This document shows, in pieces, positions 23,985-34,764 of a stretch of 64,000 nt of DNA; position 1 is the first letter of the stretch; every line of letters starts with the position of its first letter. This DNA is from Dasypus novemcinctus. Taxonomy: Eukaryota > Chordata > Mammalia > Cingulata > Dasypodidae. The notes under the pieces were generated by a model, which made no database searches, was not told where the DNA came from, and worked only from the letters and a program-made list of their open reading frames with translations. A program made the position numbers and the translations under genes. The stretch is from positions 89,055,675-89,119,674 of the forward strand of contig NC_080683.1 of the NCBI RefSeq assembly GCF_030445035.2, read 5' to 3'.

Positions 23985-24190
23985 TTGTGGAGCGTTTATT
24001 CAATGCCAGATGCTTTGCCAACTTAATTTAAAATTTCAGAGCTATGCTGAAAGGTAGGTACCATTATTACCAATTTATCAATGACAAAATGGTATAGAAA
24101 TGGAATCGTTCATATAGTTTAGATAACTTGACGAAGTCTGCTCAGACTTAAGGAACCATGACTAAGCTTTGGTCCTGTTTCCACTGATGG
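23985..24190 (-). mobile_element. MIR SINE
   Basis: Antisense MIR pattern: 'ttattcaatgccagatgc', 'aggtaggtaccattattacc', then 'gataacttgacgaagtctgc'. Ancient tRNA-derived mammal-wide repeat, partial. Confidence 0.6.
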
Positions 24191-24929
24191 ACCCTCATTT
24201 CTTCAGGAATCCTTCTTTCATCAGAGTCAAAAGTCACTTTTGCCTTTCAGAAGTTCCAAAAAATTGCATGGCAGTCAAGGTTTGTGACTTACTTATATTT
24301 ACTTTGTGGCAGGTTTAGCAAAGTATGTGAAATTTAAGTAATCAAGGGTATGAGCACCTTGACAGAAAATGAATACTTGTTCATAATGCTGGGGATGATT
24401 TTTAGCTAATTCATAGCTAAGACTCCTGGTTGTGAAAAATCTAAGACCAGGGGTAAATTTCTCAAATTTGAAAATATTGTGAACTTTAAAAATGTGCTTG
24501 ATTTTATAAATTCACATCCTAAAATGGCTTTCTGCTCTTAATTGCAAATTGACTTATGGTAGAGAACAGGTGAAGCCAATTGGGGAAAAAAAAGTTAAAC
24601 TTCCAATGGTATTAGCCTTCTAACTCTGAAGACAGAGGGAAGGCAGATAAAAATGGGTTAAATATTTGATTCACACTTGAATTAACAGTATGAACTGAGC
24701 ATACACTTGAATTAGCAATATGAATTGAGGATAATGGCTCTTTTGTGGCTTATGCTGAGGCCCACAGAAAAGCAAGCCCCACCCCAACAAATACATGTGC
24801 ACATGTACACTAACTCCTTTTTTTAGATAAGGAGGATGATACATAATATGACTAACAAAGTGATAAAACATTCTGCTAACATTTTACTCTCCAGGTGGCA
24901 GAGGGTTTTTGTGGGTTTGTTTTTGTTTT
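24191..24929. other. unassigned sequence
   Basis: No gene or named repeat seen. Near 24,680-24,730 a short direct repeat ('acacttgaattaacagtatg' against 'acacttgaattagcaatatg') occurs at about 37 bp spacing. Confidence 0.35.
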
Positions 24930-26030
24930 TGTTTTTTTGTGTGTGTGTTTAAATTGAAATCTAACATGCATACAGAGAAGTGCATAAACTGTAAGTGTAA
25001 AGTTTGGTGATTTTTTCAAAATGAACATATTCATGTAAATTAACACCCCAATCAAGAAACAATAAAGAACTTGATACACATGAATTCAGCATTTACTCTT
25101 TTGTATCTGGCTTCTTTCACTTGTAACTATATTTTGAGATTAACCTATATTGTTATGCACAGTTGTGGTTGCTTCCCAAGGTTATCATTGAAAAGGAAAA
25201 CTGACTAATGTACTTATTATGTCCATATACCACTACTTATTTTTCTTATAATTCTTGATGAACATGTGGGTTGTTCCTAGTTTTTGGCTATTACTGTTAT
25301 TATGAACATGTTTTTTGGGGGGTTTTTTAGTGAACATATGCACACACATCTTTTGGGTCTATACTTAGAATTGGAATTGTAGGGTCATAGGGTAGACATA
25401 TGTTCAGCCTTCACTGATAACTGCCAGATAGTTTTCCAAATTCTGTGTCTCCTTTATATTCCCACCACCAGAGTATGAAAGTTTTGGGTACTCTACATCC
25501 TTTTCAACACTGGATATTTTTTTTCTTTTACAGTATGTATTGTTATTTCATTGTGATTTTAATTGCATTAATCTAGTTGGCCACTTTTTCATATTAGCCT
25601 TTTTTTGTGAAATGCTTCTTTAAGTAATTTTCTCCATTTTCTACTGAATTGTTTATCTTTTTTGTTTTGATTTATAGGATATTATATTTCTTGGATATGG
25701 GCTCTTTACTGGATAAATATATTGCATATATAATCTCCCATTATGTGGTTTACCTTTTTGCTTAATAGTGTTTTTTGATGAATAGAGGTTCTCAATTTTA
25801 ATATAGTATAATTTATGTATATATATTTTATTGTTAGTTCTGACTGGAAATCATGAACATGTCCTCCTATATTTTCTTTTAAATATTTTGTCTTACCTTT
25901 TACATTTAGCTTTACAATCTACCTAGAATTTACGGTTTTTGATGGCTTGATATAGGTGCATTTTGTTTTTCATTTGGATTTCAAATTAGCCAAACCTGGT
26001 AGCAGAGTTTAAAAAATGATTCAATACTGT
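24930..26030 (-). mobile_element. ancient L1 3' UTR and ORF2-end fragment
   Basis: The antisense text runs from an L1M-type 3' UTR ('aactgtaagtgtaaagtttgg', 'cccaatcaagaaacaa') through the classic 'cacatcttttgggtctatac' and 'ttggaattgtagggtcatag' block to ORF2-end text near 25,900-26,000. Frames are gone. Confidence 0.7.
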
Positions 26031-26999
26031 TTAATTTGAATAATGGGTACTATTGTTATATGGAATATATTATGTCTGAAATTATTTGGCAAGAAATTGT
26101 TAAGTAGTTGAATTTAATAATAAAGAGTTTTTATGTTACAAAGTATGAGTATTTCAATATAATTTGCTTTCATATGATCAAATCTATCAAAGAAACTGAG
26201 CCTTGGGTGATACCAGCATTAGAACTAGTTCCTCAAATTCATTACTAATATGCTTATTAAATTATTTGGGTTAATATGCTTACATGCTGAAGGTTTCTGA
26301 ATTTAAGAAATAAATATCCACCATTTGCTATAACATTTTATAGGAATACACAGAAACTAGATGAGGCAATTTGAAGAAAAATTGTGTATATACATATATA
26401 TACATATACATATATATACACAAACGATATGGGAGGAAAATGCTACAGAAAATCCAGGTTCAGCAGGGAGTGTGTTTTGTGTTTTAATTTTTATAAGGCA
26501 GAAGGGATATAGCCGTAAGCATTGAATGGAATGCATCTGCATGAACTCATGGTTTTGAAACATTCTCATTCAGTAATGAAAGTACCTTTGCTCTTTCTGC
26601 TGACACTCTACCTGTTACCAGCGTTCCTCTGGATGAAAGAACCTGCAAGCCTAGCGCTCAGATTAGGGTCCTTTGCATGGCCTTTCACTAAAAGCAGAAA
26701 GTGTTCCCCTGAGGGAAGTTATTCATTGTTACTTCTTGAGTCAAGAAAAGCAGGACAGTCTTGTCTATCTCATGGTGGAGAGGCAAAGATGGTTTTGGAG
26801 ATATCTGAGGTAGTGTTGAGACAAGGCCTTCCCAAAAAAGGGCCTTTCTCAATTGTAAAAATCTTGAAGGTCAGAGCAGAAATGAATGCACCTCCGAAAC
26901 ATTTACTAAATTGTTCCAACCAATTTTTATTGCGTGCCTACCATTCCCAGGGACTTAGGACAGGATGCTAAGCAGGACTGCTAGTGTGCCTAAGCCTAG
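26031..26999. other. unassigned sequence
   Basis: It holds a TA/CA microsatellite (26,387-26,422) and, at about 26,915-26,975, a short diverged L2-like piece. An open plus-strand frame at 26,522-26,971 has a hydrophobic stretch but no family resemblance and runs into the L2 piece, so I do not call it a gene. Confidence 0.35.
26387..26422. repeat. (TA)/(CATATA) microsatellite
   Basis: Alternating TATATACATA units; simple repeat. Confidence 0.8.
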
Positions 27000-27238
27000 T
27001 GGAGGCTAGGATTATGGGCTCTGGAATCAGTCTGAGTTTAAATCCCGGTCCTACCACTTCTTGCTCTGTGACCTTGGTGAGTTACTAGACCTCTCTGGGC
27101 TTTAAATTTATCATGTGAGAGGTTGTGATGATAGCAGCACCTACTTCATATAGCTCTGTAGACTGAATTATATAAAACTTGTGGCAGACTTAGAAAATTC
27201 CTGGCATATGTTTAGTGCTCAATAAATGTTATTAACGG
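27000..27238 (+). mobile_element. MIR SINE, near full length
   Basis: Sense MIR: 'gggctctggaatcagtctga', 'gagtttaaatcccggtccta', 'ctctgtgaccttggtgagtt', 'acctctctgggctttaaatt' and the terminal 'gtgctcaataaatgttatt'. It is one of the best preserved ancient repeats here. Confidence 0.9.
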
Positions 27239-27499
27239 GTGGCAGCCACAGATTATTCGAGTGATCACATTCATGAATGTATCATGACCACTGTGCTAGC
27301 TCACATGGAGGAAGGTTACAACCACGATGTAAGAGGATAGAATAAGTTTTCTGACCTAGTCTGGGGGGATCAGGGTATGATTCCCTGAGGACTTGGCACC
27401 CTGTTCTGAATTGGAAGGGAGCAAGGAGAAGGAATGAGAGTAAGCTTTGTGCCTGGATGTCAGATGAGGCTGGAGAGGAGCCGGGGGCCAGGAGGTCAC

Positions 27500-29240
27500 A
27501 GTAGGCGTTTGGTGGGACATGCAGAGGCTCACGGACCAGCAGCAGTGGCTCTTGGCCCAGTCCGAGGCCCCCGGGCCGCTGCAGCCTGGGTCATCCCCGG
27601 GGCCAGCACGGGCGCCCAAGTGCTCCTCGCCCATCCCTGCCCGCCGCGCCCCTGCTGCCCGTCGCAGTCCGGGGCCTGGCCCCAGCCCCACATCCCGCAG
27701 CCCGCAGCACGCCCGGCCAGCCGAGCTGCGCTGGGCCCCCTGACCAGGGGCTCACGCCACCCCACGACGTGGACAGCCTCCCTCACCTGCGCCCGTTCTC
27801 GCCGAGCCAGGTGCCCGTGCAGACGCGCTCCTCTCTCCTCCTGGCTGAGGAGCCATCCCCCGGGCCCGCGCGGCCCGGCCTTGTGGAGATCCCACTGGGA
27901 AGCCTGGAAGAACCTGCAGCCGAGCATGAGGGAGAAGGGAGCCCCCCCCCGGGGCTGAGGACTCCCTGGAAGAAGAGGCCTCTTCGGAGGGAGAGCCGCG
28001 GGCTGGACTCGGGTTCTTCTATAAGGATGAAGACACGCCGGAGGACGAGATGGCACAAAAGCGGGCCAGCCTGCTAGAGCTGCAGAGCGGCGGGCGGAGG
28101 AGGCGCGGCGACGCCAACAGCGGCGGGAGGCGGGGGAGGAGCCGCGGAGGGAGGAGGCTGTGCGGCTGGCCCGGGAGGAGGCGGCCCCCGCCGCGGCCCC
28201 CGCCGCGGCCCCCGCCGCGGCCCCCGCCACGGCCCCTGCGGCCCCCTCGGGCCCCGCGGCTGCTGTGCCCTCCGCCCGGGCTGCGGCTGAGGAGGAGGTG
28301 GGTCCCCGGCGGGGCTCGAATACGAGCGCAGGGCCCAGTTGAAGCTGATGGATGACCTGGATAAGGTGCTGCGGCCCCGGGCCGCCGGGGGGGGCCCGCT
28401 CTGGCTGCGGTGACGACTCGGCCCTGGCCCGGGGCCCAGCCCGCGGCCTGCTGGGCTCCTGGCTCAGCAAGGTCTACGCGCAGTGCCCCCTGTCGCTGTC
28501 CACTGTGGCTAACGAGACCCGCGGTAACCTCGGTGTGAGGACACCCCCGTCTCGGGCGCCCTCCCCATGCGGCCTCATGGCCCCGAGCCGTCTGCCTGGC
28601 AGCCGCGAGCGCGCCTGGGAGAAGGGCAGCAACGCCTCGTGCCCCGCATCCGTGCCCGAGTGCTCAGGCCCGCGGCTGTAGGAGGAGCCCAGCGCCAAGT
28701 CCAACAGGCTCATCGTCCACAGCGCCCTGTCACGCTGCTGCCTGGCGGCCCAGGTGAACGAGCCTCAGGAGAACCGCATCCTCGAGGAACTCGAGAAGAG
28801 CCAAGCCAACCACTTCCTCATCCTCTTCCGCGACCCGAGCTGCCAGTTCCGGGCCCTGTGCTCGCTGTCCGGGGAGAAGGAGGAGCTGTCGCGGCTGGCG
28901 GGCTACGGGCCCCGCACCGTGACACCGGCCACGGTCGAGGGCATCTGCGAGTACAACTCGGACCGCCAGCGCTTCACCCAGATCCCCGCCAAGACCATGT
29001 GCATGAGCGTGGACGCCTCACCATCCAGGCACACCTCTGGCAGAGCAAGAAACCCACCACTCCCAAGAAGGGGGGCAGCATCCCCAAAAAGCCCCGCCCC
29101 GGGCGGCCCGCAGGCTGGGCCCCCTGCACCCCGCGTTCGCGGCTCCCCTGGGGGACCGGTGGAACCCTGGGTCCTGTCTGCCTTCCCAGCCTTGTCTGGG
29201 TGGGGCTGGGGCCCCCACCCCCGGAAGTTATGTCCTGTCC
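27500..29240 (+). pseudogene. CAMSAP3: CAMSAP3 processed pseudogene (3' portion incl. CKK domain)
   Basis: Several frames together match the C-terminal third of CAMSAP3, a microtubule minus-end binding protein: 'MQRLTDQQQWLLAQ', 'FFYKDEDTPEDEMAQKRASLLE', 'KLMDDLDKVLRPRAAGG', 'CGDDSALARGPARGLLGS', 'TVANETRGNLGV', 'SRLPGSRERAWEKGSNAS', then the CKK domain 'NEPQENRILEELEKSQANHFLILFRD ... NSDRQRFTQIPAKTMCMSVDA' and 'TIQAHLWQSKKPTTPKK' in a shifted frame. The intron-free run across what are many exons in the parent marks a retrocopy. It is disabled by several frameshifts and stops, for example TAG at 28,678-28,680 before the CKK domain and a one-base loss after 'SVDA' near 29,016. GC-rich with many CpGs inside AT-rich DNA. 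No clear poly(A) tail seen; the 5' end is approximate. Confidence 0.93.
28181..28240 (+). repeat. 12-bp GC-rich tandem repeat within the CAMSAP3 retrocopy
   Basis: About five units of gcggcccccgcc, encoding Ala/Pro repeats (APAAAPAAAP). This sits in the Ala/Pro-rich linker of CAMSAP3. Whether the expansion happened in the parent gene or after retrocopying cannot be told from the window. Confidence 0.8.
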
Positions 29241-31104
29241 TGCTGTGAGGGGCTGAGCTGGGAGGTTCAGGGACTCAGTGCTCGGTTCGGCCCCCTCCTC
29301 CATCTGTCCTCCCTCACCTCCTTGAAGAGCCCCGGGCAGGCACTGAAGAGGGTGAAGGGGCGAAGGCGCAGGATTTCCATGGCTGGATCACACCTGGTTG
29401 CCTGTGTGAGCTTGGCCATTTGGGAGCCCTTGGAGGCTGATTTCAGCCTCTGGGGAAGCCCAGCAACTGCCCTGATGCCCTGCCTGGAGTGGGGGTGGGG
29501 CTGGAGTGGTTTTAAGAGAGTTGCAGTCTCTTGTGTGAATGTTGAATGTCAGATAATTTGTTGGAAAGGAAATTTATTTTGACTCAGACTTCCTCACCGG
29601 CGCAAAGATAACCCAACAGACCTCTGCCAGAAGAGAAGGCACTGGGAAAAACTGAAGATGCTTAGAAACCACAGAGATATGCAAGCCCGAAGGGCAGAGT
29701 CACGTGAGTGTCCTTGCTCCTGGACACTCATCACTCAGAGTCACCCCACACGGTGGAAGAAAGTCGGCCCACGAGGGGTGACTGAGCGCTGCTTCTTTCC
29801 TTCCTAGTGGCCTAAGGTCATTGAAATTTACATGGACATTCAGGTTAACACTTAGTATTTTTACAGATTATTTCAGAAAAGGAAATCTGATGACAAAAAA
29901 CACAACTTGTGTGTGAAACACAAACATTAGTCAATCCCCCCCCCCCAATATTTTTGACAAATACAATGCAGAGGAATAAGACATAAGGAAAAACATTCAT
30001 TAGGAGGGGTCACAGTGTTACACAGAGATTACAGATGATCAGATACATAACTATGGAGACGAATTGTCCCTGACTTTGTTGTAGCATCAGCCCTCTAAAA
30101 TAAGTGTACTAGAAGTGGAACTAGTTCTACACATTCTAAGTTTCAAAAATATTCTTTTCTTGGACTTGCCATGTTTTCATAACATATCTCCTTTTGAAGT
30201 GAAGTGGCTGGGAGTTTCTCCAGTGGCTTTACTGTGATAATTCAGATAAGTGCTCTGCATTTTCTCCTCTTGATGTATAAATAAAGGGCAGCAGAGAGGA
30301 GGAGAGGATATAGGATGGAGAGAAGTAGTTGCCAACCAAAAGGGGAAATGGAAGCTAATTGTGAAAATCTGCCCCACAACAGCTGCTGCCTTTTAAAAAT
30401 GCAAACTTTTTTTGAGCAAACATACCCTTCCTTTGTAGGGACCCTAGATGTTGACAGGGTCAATTACAAACTCCCTTATCCCCCACCATCATATCTAACT
30501 TGCTTATGTGAAAGTCTATTCCTTTTATTAGCCAGGAAGCAATGGAAAAAAACATAATTCCTGATTTAATCTTAAATTGTGAAAATACTAATGATAATTA
30601 AAAATTATTCCAAAATTTAAATAAAAATTATTGTGCATATGTTGTCATTGTGATATTAACATATTACAGATAAGTGACAACAAATATTTCCAGCTCTTAA
30701 AAAAACATTTCCCCCTGAATTTAGCTTTACCATAAAAATAGAGAATCTGGAAATTAAACTGAGGTTTTCTGGGAAAGGAAGATTTCTCCTGGCAGACAAA
30801 ATCTCAGCAGAAGCTAGTTAGGGTATGTTTAAGACACAGTCAGAGCTAGGTAAAAAATTTAAAATCACTGGGAATAGGATGCTTTTTATAATTTTGAAAT
30901 GTATCTTGAGGGCTTCTTAGGTTCTAGACAGTTAGAAAGCAACCTAATTTTTGGCACCAATAATATAGTTTAGTAACTCAAATGGAAAAACATGACAAGG
31001 ACAACATTAATTTTGAAAAAAGGAAGAAAATTGCTCCATATTTAGTCTGACATATGCCATCCACAGGAATTAGATATGAGATGGCAGAGGCCACACAAAA
31101 GGTT
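29241..31104. other. unassigned sequence
   Basis: The first ~330 bp may be 3' UTR of the CAMSAP3 retrocopy. A C run lies at about 29,937-29,946. The rest is AT-rich with no gene or repeat I can name, and probably the original left flank of the RFPL4B array. Confidence 0.35.
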
Positions 31105-31980
31105 GGCCGGGGGCTCATTAGGGTCTTCCTGTTGCCAGGGAACTAAGATTCACTGTTCCGCAGAGTGTGGCACGTGTGGTGGTGCAAAGGCACTCAGAGA
31201 GCAGCCCTGCTGGTCCCTCCAGTCCTTCTAGGGCATCTGCAAGGTCCTCATTTTCCCAACTCCGTATCTATGCAAAGTCATATTTTCTTCTCGTACTGAC
31301 TGTTTTATGTTTGGAAAATGGGAGTGGTATTTCATTTACTTTTATTTTCCAAAGAAGAAGTAATTCCATTACTTATGTTAATATGTAATGACATTATTAA
31401 TTAAATGATTTATTAAATGTTTCAAGATTTTGCTTTAAATTTTAATATGGAGAGGGAACATTCACATAAAAAAGAAGTTTTGAGGTCTTCATTTGTAAAA
31501 GGAAAGAGCATTCTGAGATTAAAATGAAAAGGATTGAGACCTGCTATTCTAGGGGTTTAAGTCTTGGAAATGGAGACAACTGCCAGGTAAAAACACAGTA
31601 AAAACTGTGTGGTTGGAGCAGGAGTCCTGTTCCATGGCTCAAGAAGATGAAAACTAGAAAGTTGTACAGAATGGAGTGTGTCTCAGCGAGGAGGGCTCCC
31701 TCAGTAAAAGGAGCTCATTTGTTCTATTAACCCCATTTTTCGATGATTGTGTTTTAGGCCTCCTCCTGTGTGACTTTTACTGATCCTTCTACTTCGAAAG
31801 TAGATATCATATAATTTGTGGTACAAAATGGGGCGTTGTTGAGAATAAGAGGAGATTATTAATAATTAGACAGGGACAATAGATGTCACTTGCCAGCCAC
31901 TTCCTTACCCTGTCCAATAATTACATCTAAGGGTAGAAATGCTGAGTCAAGGGATATGAAAGCTGGTTTAGAATTTAATT

Positions 31981-32330
31981 ATGCATAATTATGTTGGAGA
32001 CTTCCACATCAATGATCACATTAATCAAGAATTGATTAGGTTTCAACAGTGTGTTTCTTAATTGAACAGTAAAAAACATTTTGCTTTTTAAAGTTGAGTT
32101 CTGAAGTTAGAGAATCTCATTCATATTCAGGTTTGCTATTATAACTCAAAGATGAAAACTATATTATGGAGTGGGCTTTAATGCCACCACCATGTGCTCA
32201 AAAGAGTAGGAGTGATTACCTTTGCTTGATTAGGTTAGTTAACACATTCCAGAGGTAGAGTCTGTGACGTTGGGGGCGTGGTCTGCATACCAATCCCATA
32301 AAAAGGCCAGTGCATCAGCTTAAGCTCATT
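31981..32330 (+). promoter_or_regulatory. promoter of intact RFPL4B copy 2
   Basis: An 11-bp block atgcataatta (31,981-31,991) with a POU/Pit-1-like core lies about 316 bp before a TATA-like cataaaaagg (32,297-32,306). Between them are a CRE-like tgacgt (32,265-32,270) and gggggcgtgg (32,272-32,281). Transcription would be expected to start near 32,325-32,335 ('cattgctgag'). This is the only copy that keeps the TATA-like, CRE-like and CG-containing boxes together. Block conservation is seen directly; factor identity is inferred from motif shape. Confidence 0.55.
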
Positions 32331-32580
32331 GCTGAGAAGAGCAGAGAGTCAGAGAGAGAGAGGAAGAGGCAGCTGATGTTCAGTTTTACTTACATATATT
32401 AAATTTCTTAGAAATTCTGGTGGTTCCTTAGAATCACCTTTATGTGACGACTAGAATAGGATTGACTTTACTTATATGATTGCATTTAGAGCTAGAAATT
32501 TTTTATCCCTGAATGATAGAATACCTATAAAGGTGGGAAAGAGACTTTGCCTCTGGATCCTGCTAAAACCAACTCACCCT

Positions 32581-33095
32581 CACAGAGAAAAGCTGTGGTC
32601 AGCCTAAACAAGACCTCACTTGGAGGAATTCAGACAAGGTAAGCTGCAATGTCTGAAAAAGACAGTATCTACTATTTTCTTTTGTCAGGGAACTTAATGA
32701 ATCCATTAACAATTTCAGGTTTCATATTAGCTTCAGATCTTTTGACATACATATAGATATTTTTAAAAACTATCCATTTACAATTTCAGGAAAGATTAAC
32801 ATGAAAATTTTCATTGTCTTCCTTAACATTACTTGTTAGCACCTTTCTAGGTTTTATGTAGTTTCTACATTTAACATTTGCTTAATATTGCATCATATTG
32901 ATATAGTATCATTAACTTAATCCTACTGCTATTTTGTTTATTAAATTTTTTTCTGATTTTTTGTTGCCCAGGGTAATATTGAAAGGAAGAAATTTCTTTA
33001 TATATATATAACACTTTTCTGTTGTCAAATCTAGTTACTGTGCAAAGAAAATGCCCCAACGTGATATGTTAATTTAATTTTTATATTGGATTTAG
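32581..33095 (+). other. 5' UTR exon end and 5' UTR intron of RFPL4B copy 2
   Basis: The non-coding exon ends at 32,638 with donor caag|gtaagctg; the intron runs 32,639-33,095 and ends 'ttatattggatttag' before the coding exon. All four copies keep a GT donor at this place (copy 1: 7,332-7,331 minus; copy 3: 38,858; copy 4: 54,045) and an AG acceptor in copies 2, 3 and 4 (33,095; 39,263; 54,660). This shows the copies arose by DNA duplication. In copy 3 the two exon bases before GT changed from AG to GA, which weakens the donor. Confidence 0.6.
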
Positions 33096-33199
33096 ACACA
33101 TTTTGGTTATTAAAGAGAAGACTGTAGCAGGCTTCTAGAAGCTAAAAAGGAAATTTCGGCTCAGTTCTGCTGACTGCTGACGAAGGACCTTCAAGAACA

Positions 33200-34012
33200 A
33201 TGGCTAAAAGTCTGCAAGAGGAAGCAAGATGCCCTGTTTGTCTGGAGTTTTTCTCCGATCCGGTTTCTCTTTCCTGTGCGCACACCTTCTGTTTTGATTG
33301 CATTAAAACTTGGATGCTAGAAAGGGAGACGTCAGCAATGACCTGTCCTCTCTGTCGAGAAGTAAGTGAGAAATCTCCTAAGGAAGAATGGCAAATCCGA
33401 GTGTTAACTCTTCTCATCAAGCAGCATGGCGCCCTACTGGAGCAAAGTCTGCACTTAAGTGATGCAATCCTGAGTTTCCAGGAGCATATGACCCTGGATG
33501 CTGCTACCGCCAACTCCTTCCTCGACCTTTCCAAAGACCTAAGGACTGTCCAGTGTGGAAAGATTTGCCACAACCTACTGAAAGGTCCTGAAAGATTCAC
33601 CCATATGGCCTGTGTCTTGGGATCCTCCCGCTTCCACTTTGGCCGCCATTATTGGGAGGTAGAAGTGGGGGAGGGGAAGGAGTGGGCATTAGGTGTCTGC
33701 AAGGAGTCTGTGAACAGAAAGGAGAAGAGCATTTTATCCTCGGAGCTTGGCTTCTGGGTTATTAGCCTGAAGGGAAATGCAATCTACCCTAGCTCCTTTC
33801 CACAGACCAGAATTCCTGCAAGTCCTGACCTTGACCGTGTGGGAATTTTCCTAGATGTTGACCTGGAAGAAATCAAGTTTTTTGATGTTCGAAATGATGC
33901 CCTCATCTATATGCAGAGTGACCTCTCCTCCCTGGAGCCTCTCCGTCCTTTCTTCTGTCCTGAGCAGCCTGGAGATGGTGACAGTGGTACCTCCTTAAGC
34001 CTCTACCCATGA
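33200..34012 (+). CDS. RFPL4B: RFPL4B-like RING-SPRY protein, copy 2 (intact)
   Basis: A 270-residue protein from one coding exon, near the human RFPL4B length (263 as I recall it). The RING finger is complete: C11, C14, C26, H28, C31, C34, C49, C52. A linker/RFPL-defining region (about 55-95) precedes a B30.2 domain: PRY-like part (98-120, LDAATANSFLDLSKDLR), then SPRY (138-255) with WEVE at 152-155, GVCKESVNRK, and VGIFLDVDLEEIKFFDV. A RING of this type usually serves as an E3 ubiquitin ligase module and B30.2 as target binder; the relative RFPL4A is reported in oocytes, but the substrate is unknown. The start has A at -3 and G at +4. The exon begins at 33,096 after an acceptor (ggatttag), paired with donor caag|gtaagctg at 32,638. 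AATAAA is at 34,759. Sister copy at 39,373 differs at six residues. Confidence 0.93.
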   Translation: MAKSLQEEARCPVCLEFFSDPVSLSCAHTFCFDCIKTWMLERETSAMTCPLCREVSEKSPKEEWQIRVLTLLIKQHGALLEQSLHLSDAILSFQEHMTLDAATANSFLDLSKDLRTVQCGKICHNLLKGPERFTHMACVLGSSRFHFGRHYWEVEVGEGKEWALGVCKESVNRKEKSILSSELGFWVISLKGNAIYPSSFPQTRIPASPDLDRVGIFLDVDLEEIKFFDVRNDALIYMQSDLSSLEPLRPFFCPEQPGDGDSGTSLSLYP

Positions 34013-34758
34013 AAGTCTCAGTTCTTCATAGAAGCTTTCCAACAGATGAATGAGACTCTGCACCCTGAGAAACATCACAATGACTGAGGGAGAGACAATG
34101 CTATAGCATAAAGATTTGGTAGCTTCTGGAGAGTTGGGTAGCTCTCATAGGCTTGTTAGCTAAATATTTGTAGGGTGTTAGATGGCATTAAGCTCTCTTC
34201 CCTTGCCTGTAAATGGGGAAAGAATCACAGTAACTGATAATTAGGGACAATACAGCACATTTCTCCTTTAGTAGTTCACACACAAGGATTATTAGATTGT
34301 AAATTTATTACTTTATTAGATTTTATGGATAGAAACAATGCCTTTTCCATTATTGTATACCCTTTCTTATAGCATGATGATGTGATAATATTTGAGAATT
34401 GTCCATTGTCCATTTAAATAATGGGTTATTGTGGTTATCAAATATAGTATAGAAATATGTTTGGTAACAAGGTGTCAATAGACACAATCAGAAGATATCA
34501 AGTTTCCAGAATTGTAAGAGATTCTGAATGTTTTGGAGTTACAGAAAATGAGAATGACTGTTCTGAAGCCTGAAATCCTGGCATGCCCACCAGGTGCAAT
34601 TTTTGATGGAAAACCTCCTGCACATTCTGTGAGCTTTGATTTGAAAACTTAACAATCATGTTATATCTTCAACTAACATTCAGTAATAATTGTTTTTGAA
34701 GACTTTTGAATTTGTTACTTTTTATTAATAGAATGTTACATTATCTTGCAATTAAATC

Positions 34759-34764
34759 AATAAA
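34759..34764 (+). promoter_or_regulatory. polyadenylation signal of RFPL4B copy 2
   Basis: AATAAA about 745 bp past the stop, at the place shared by all copies (40,933; 55,966; 4,909-4,904 minus). Confidence 0.6.

Noticed and set aside
26522-26971. Open plus-strand frame of 149 codons with a signal-peptide-like stretch near its start
   Set aside because: No family resemblance, no splice or promoter signals seen, and its end overlaps an L2-like fragment.
27529-28470. Open minus-strand frame of 313 codons
   Set aside because: Antisense to the CAMSAP3 retrocopy; GC-rich DNA has few stops. No domain seen.
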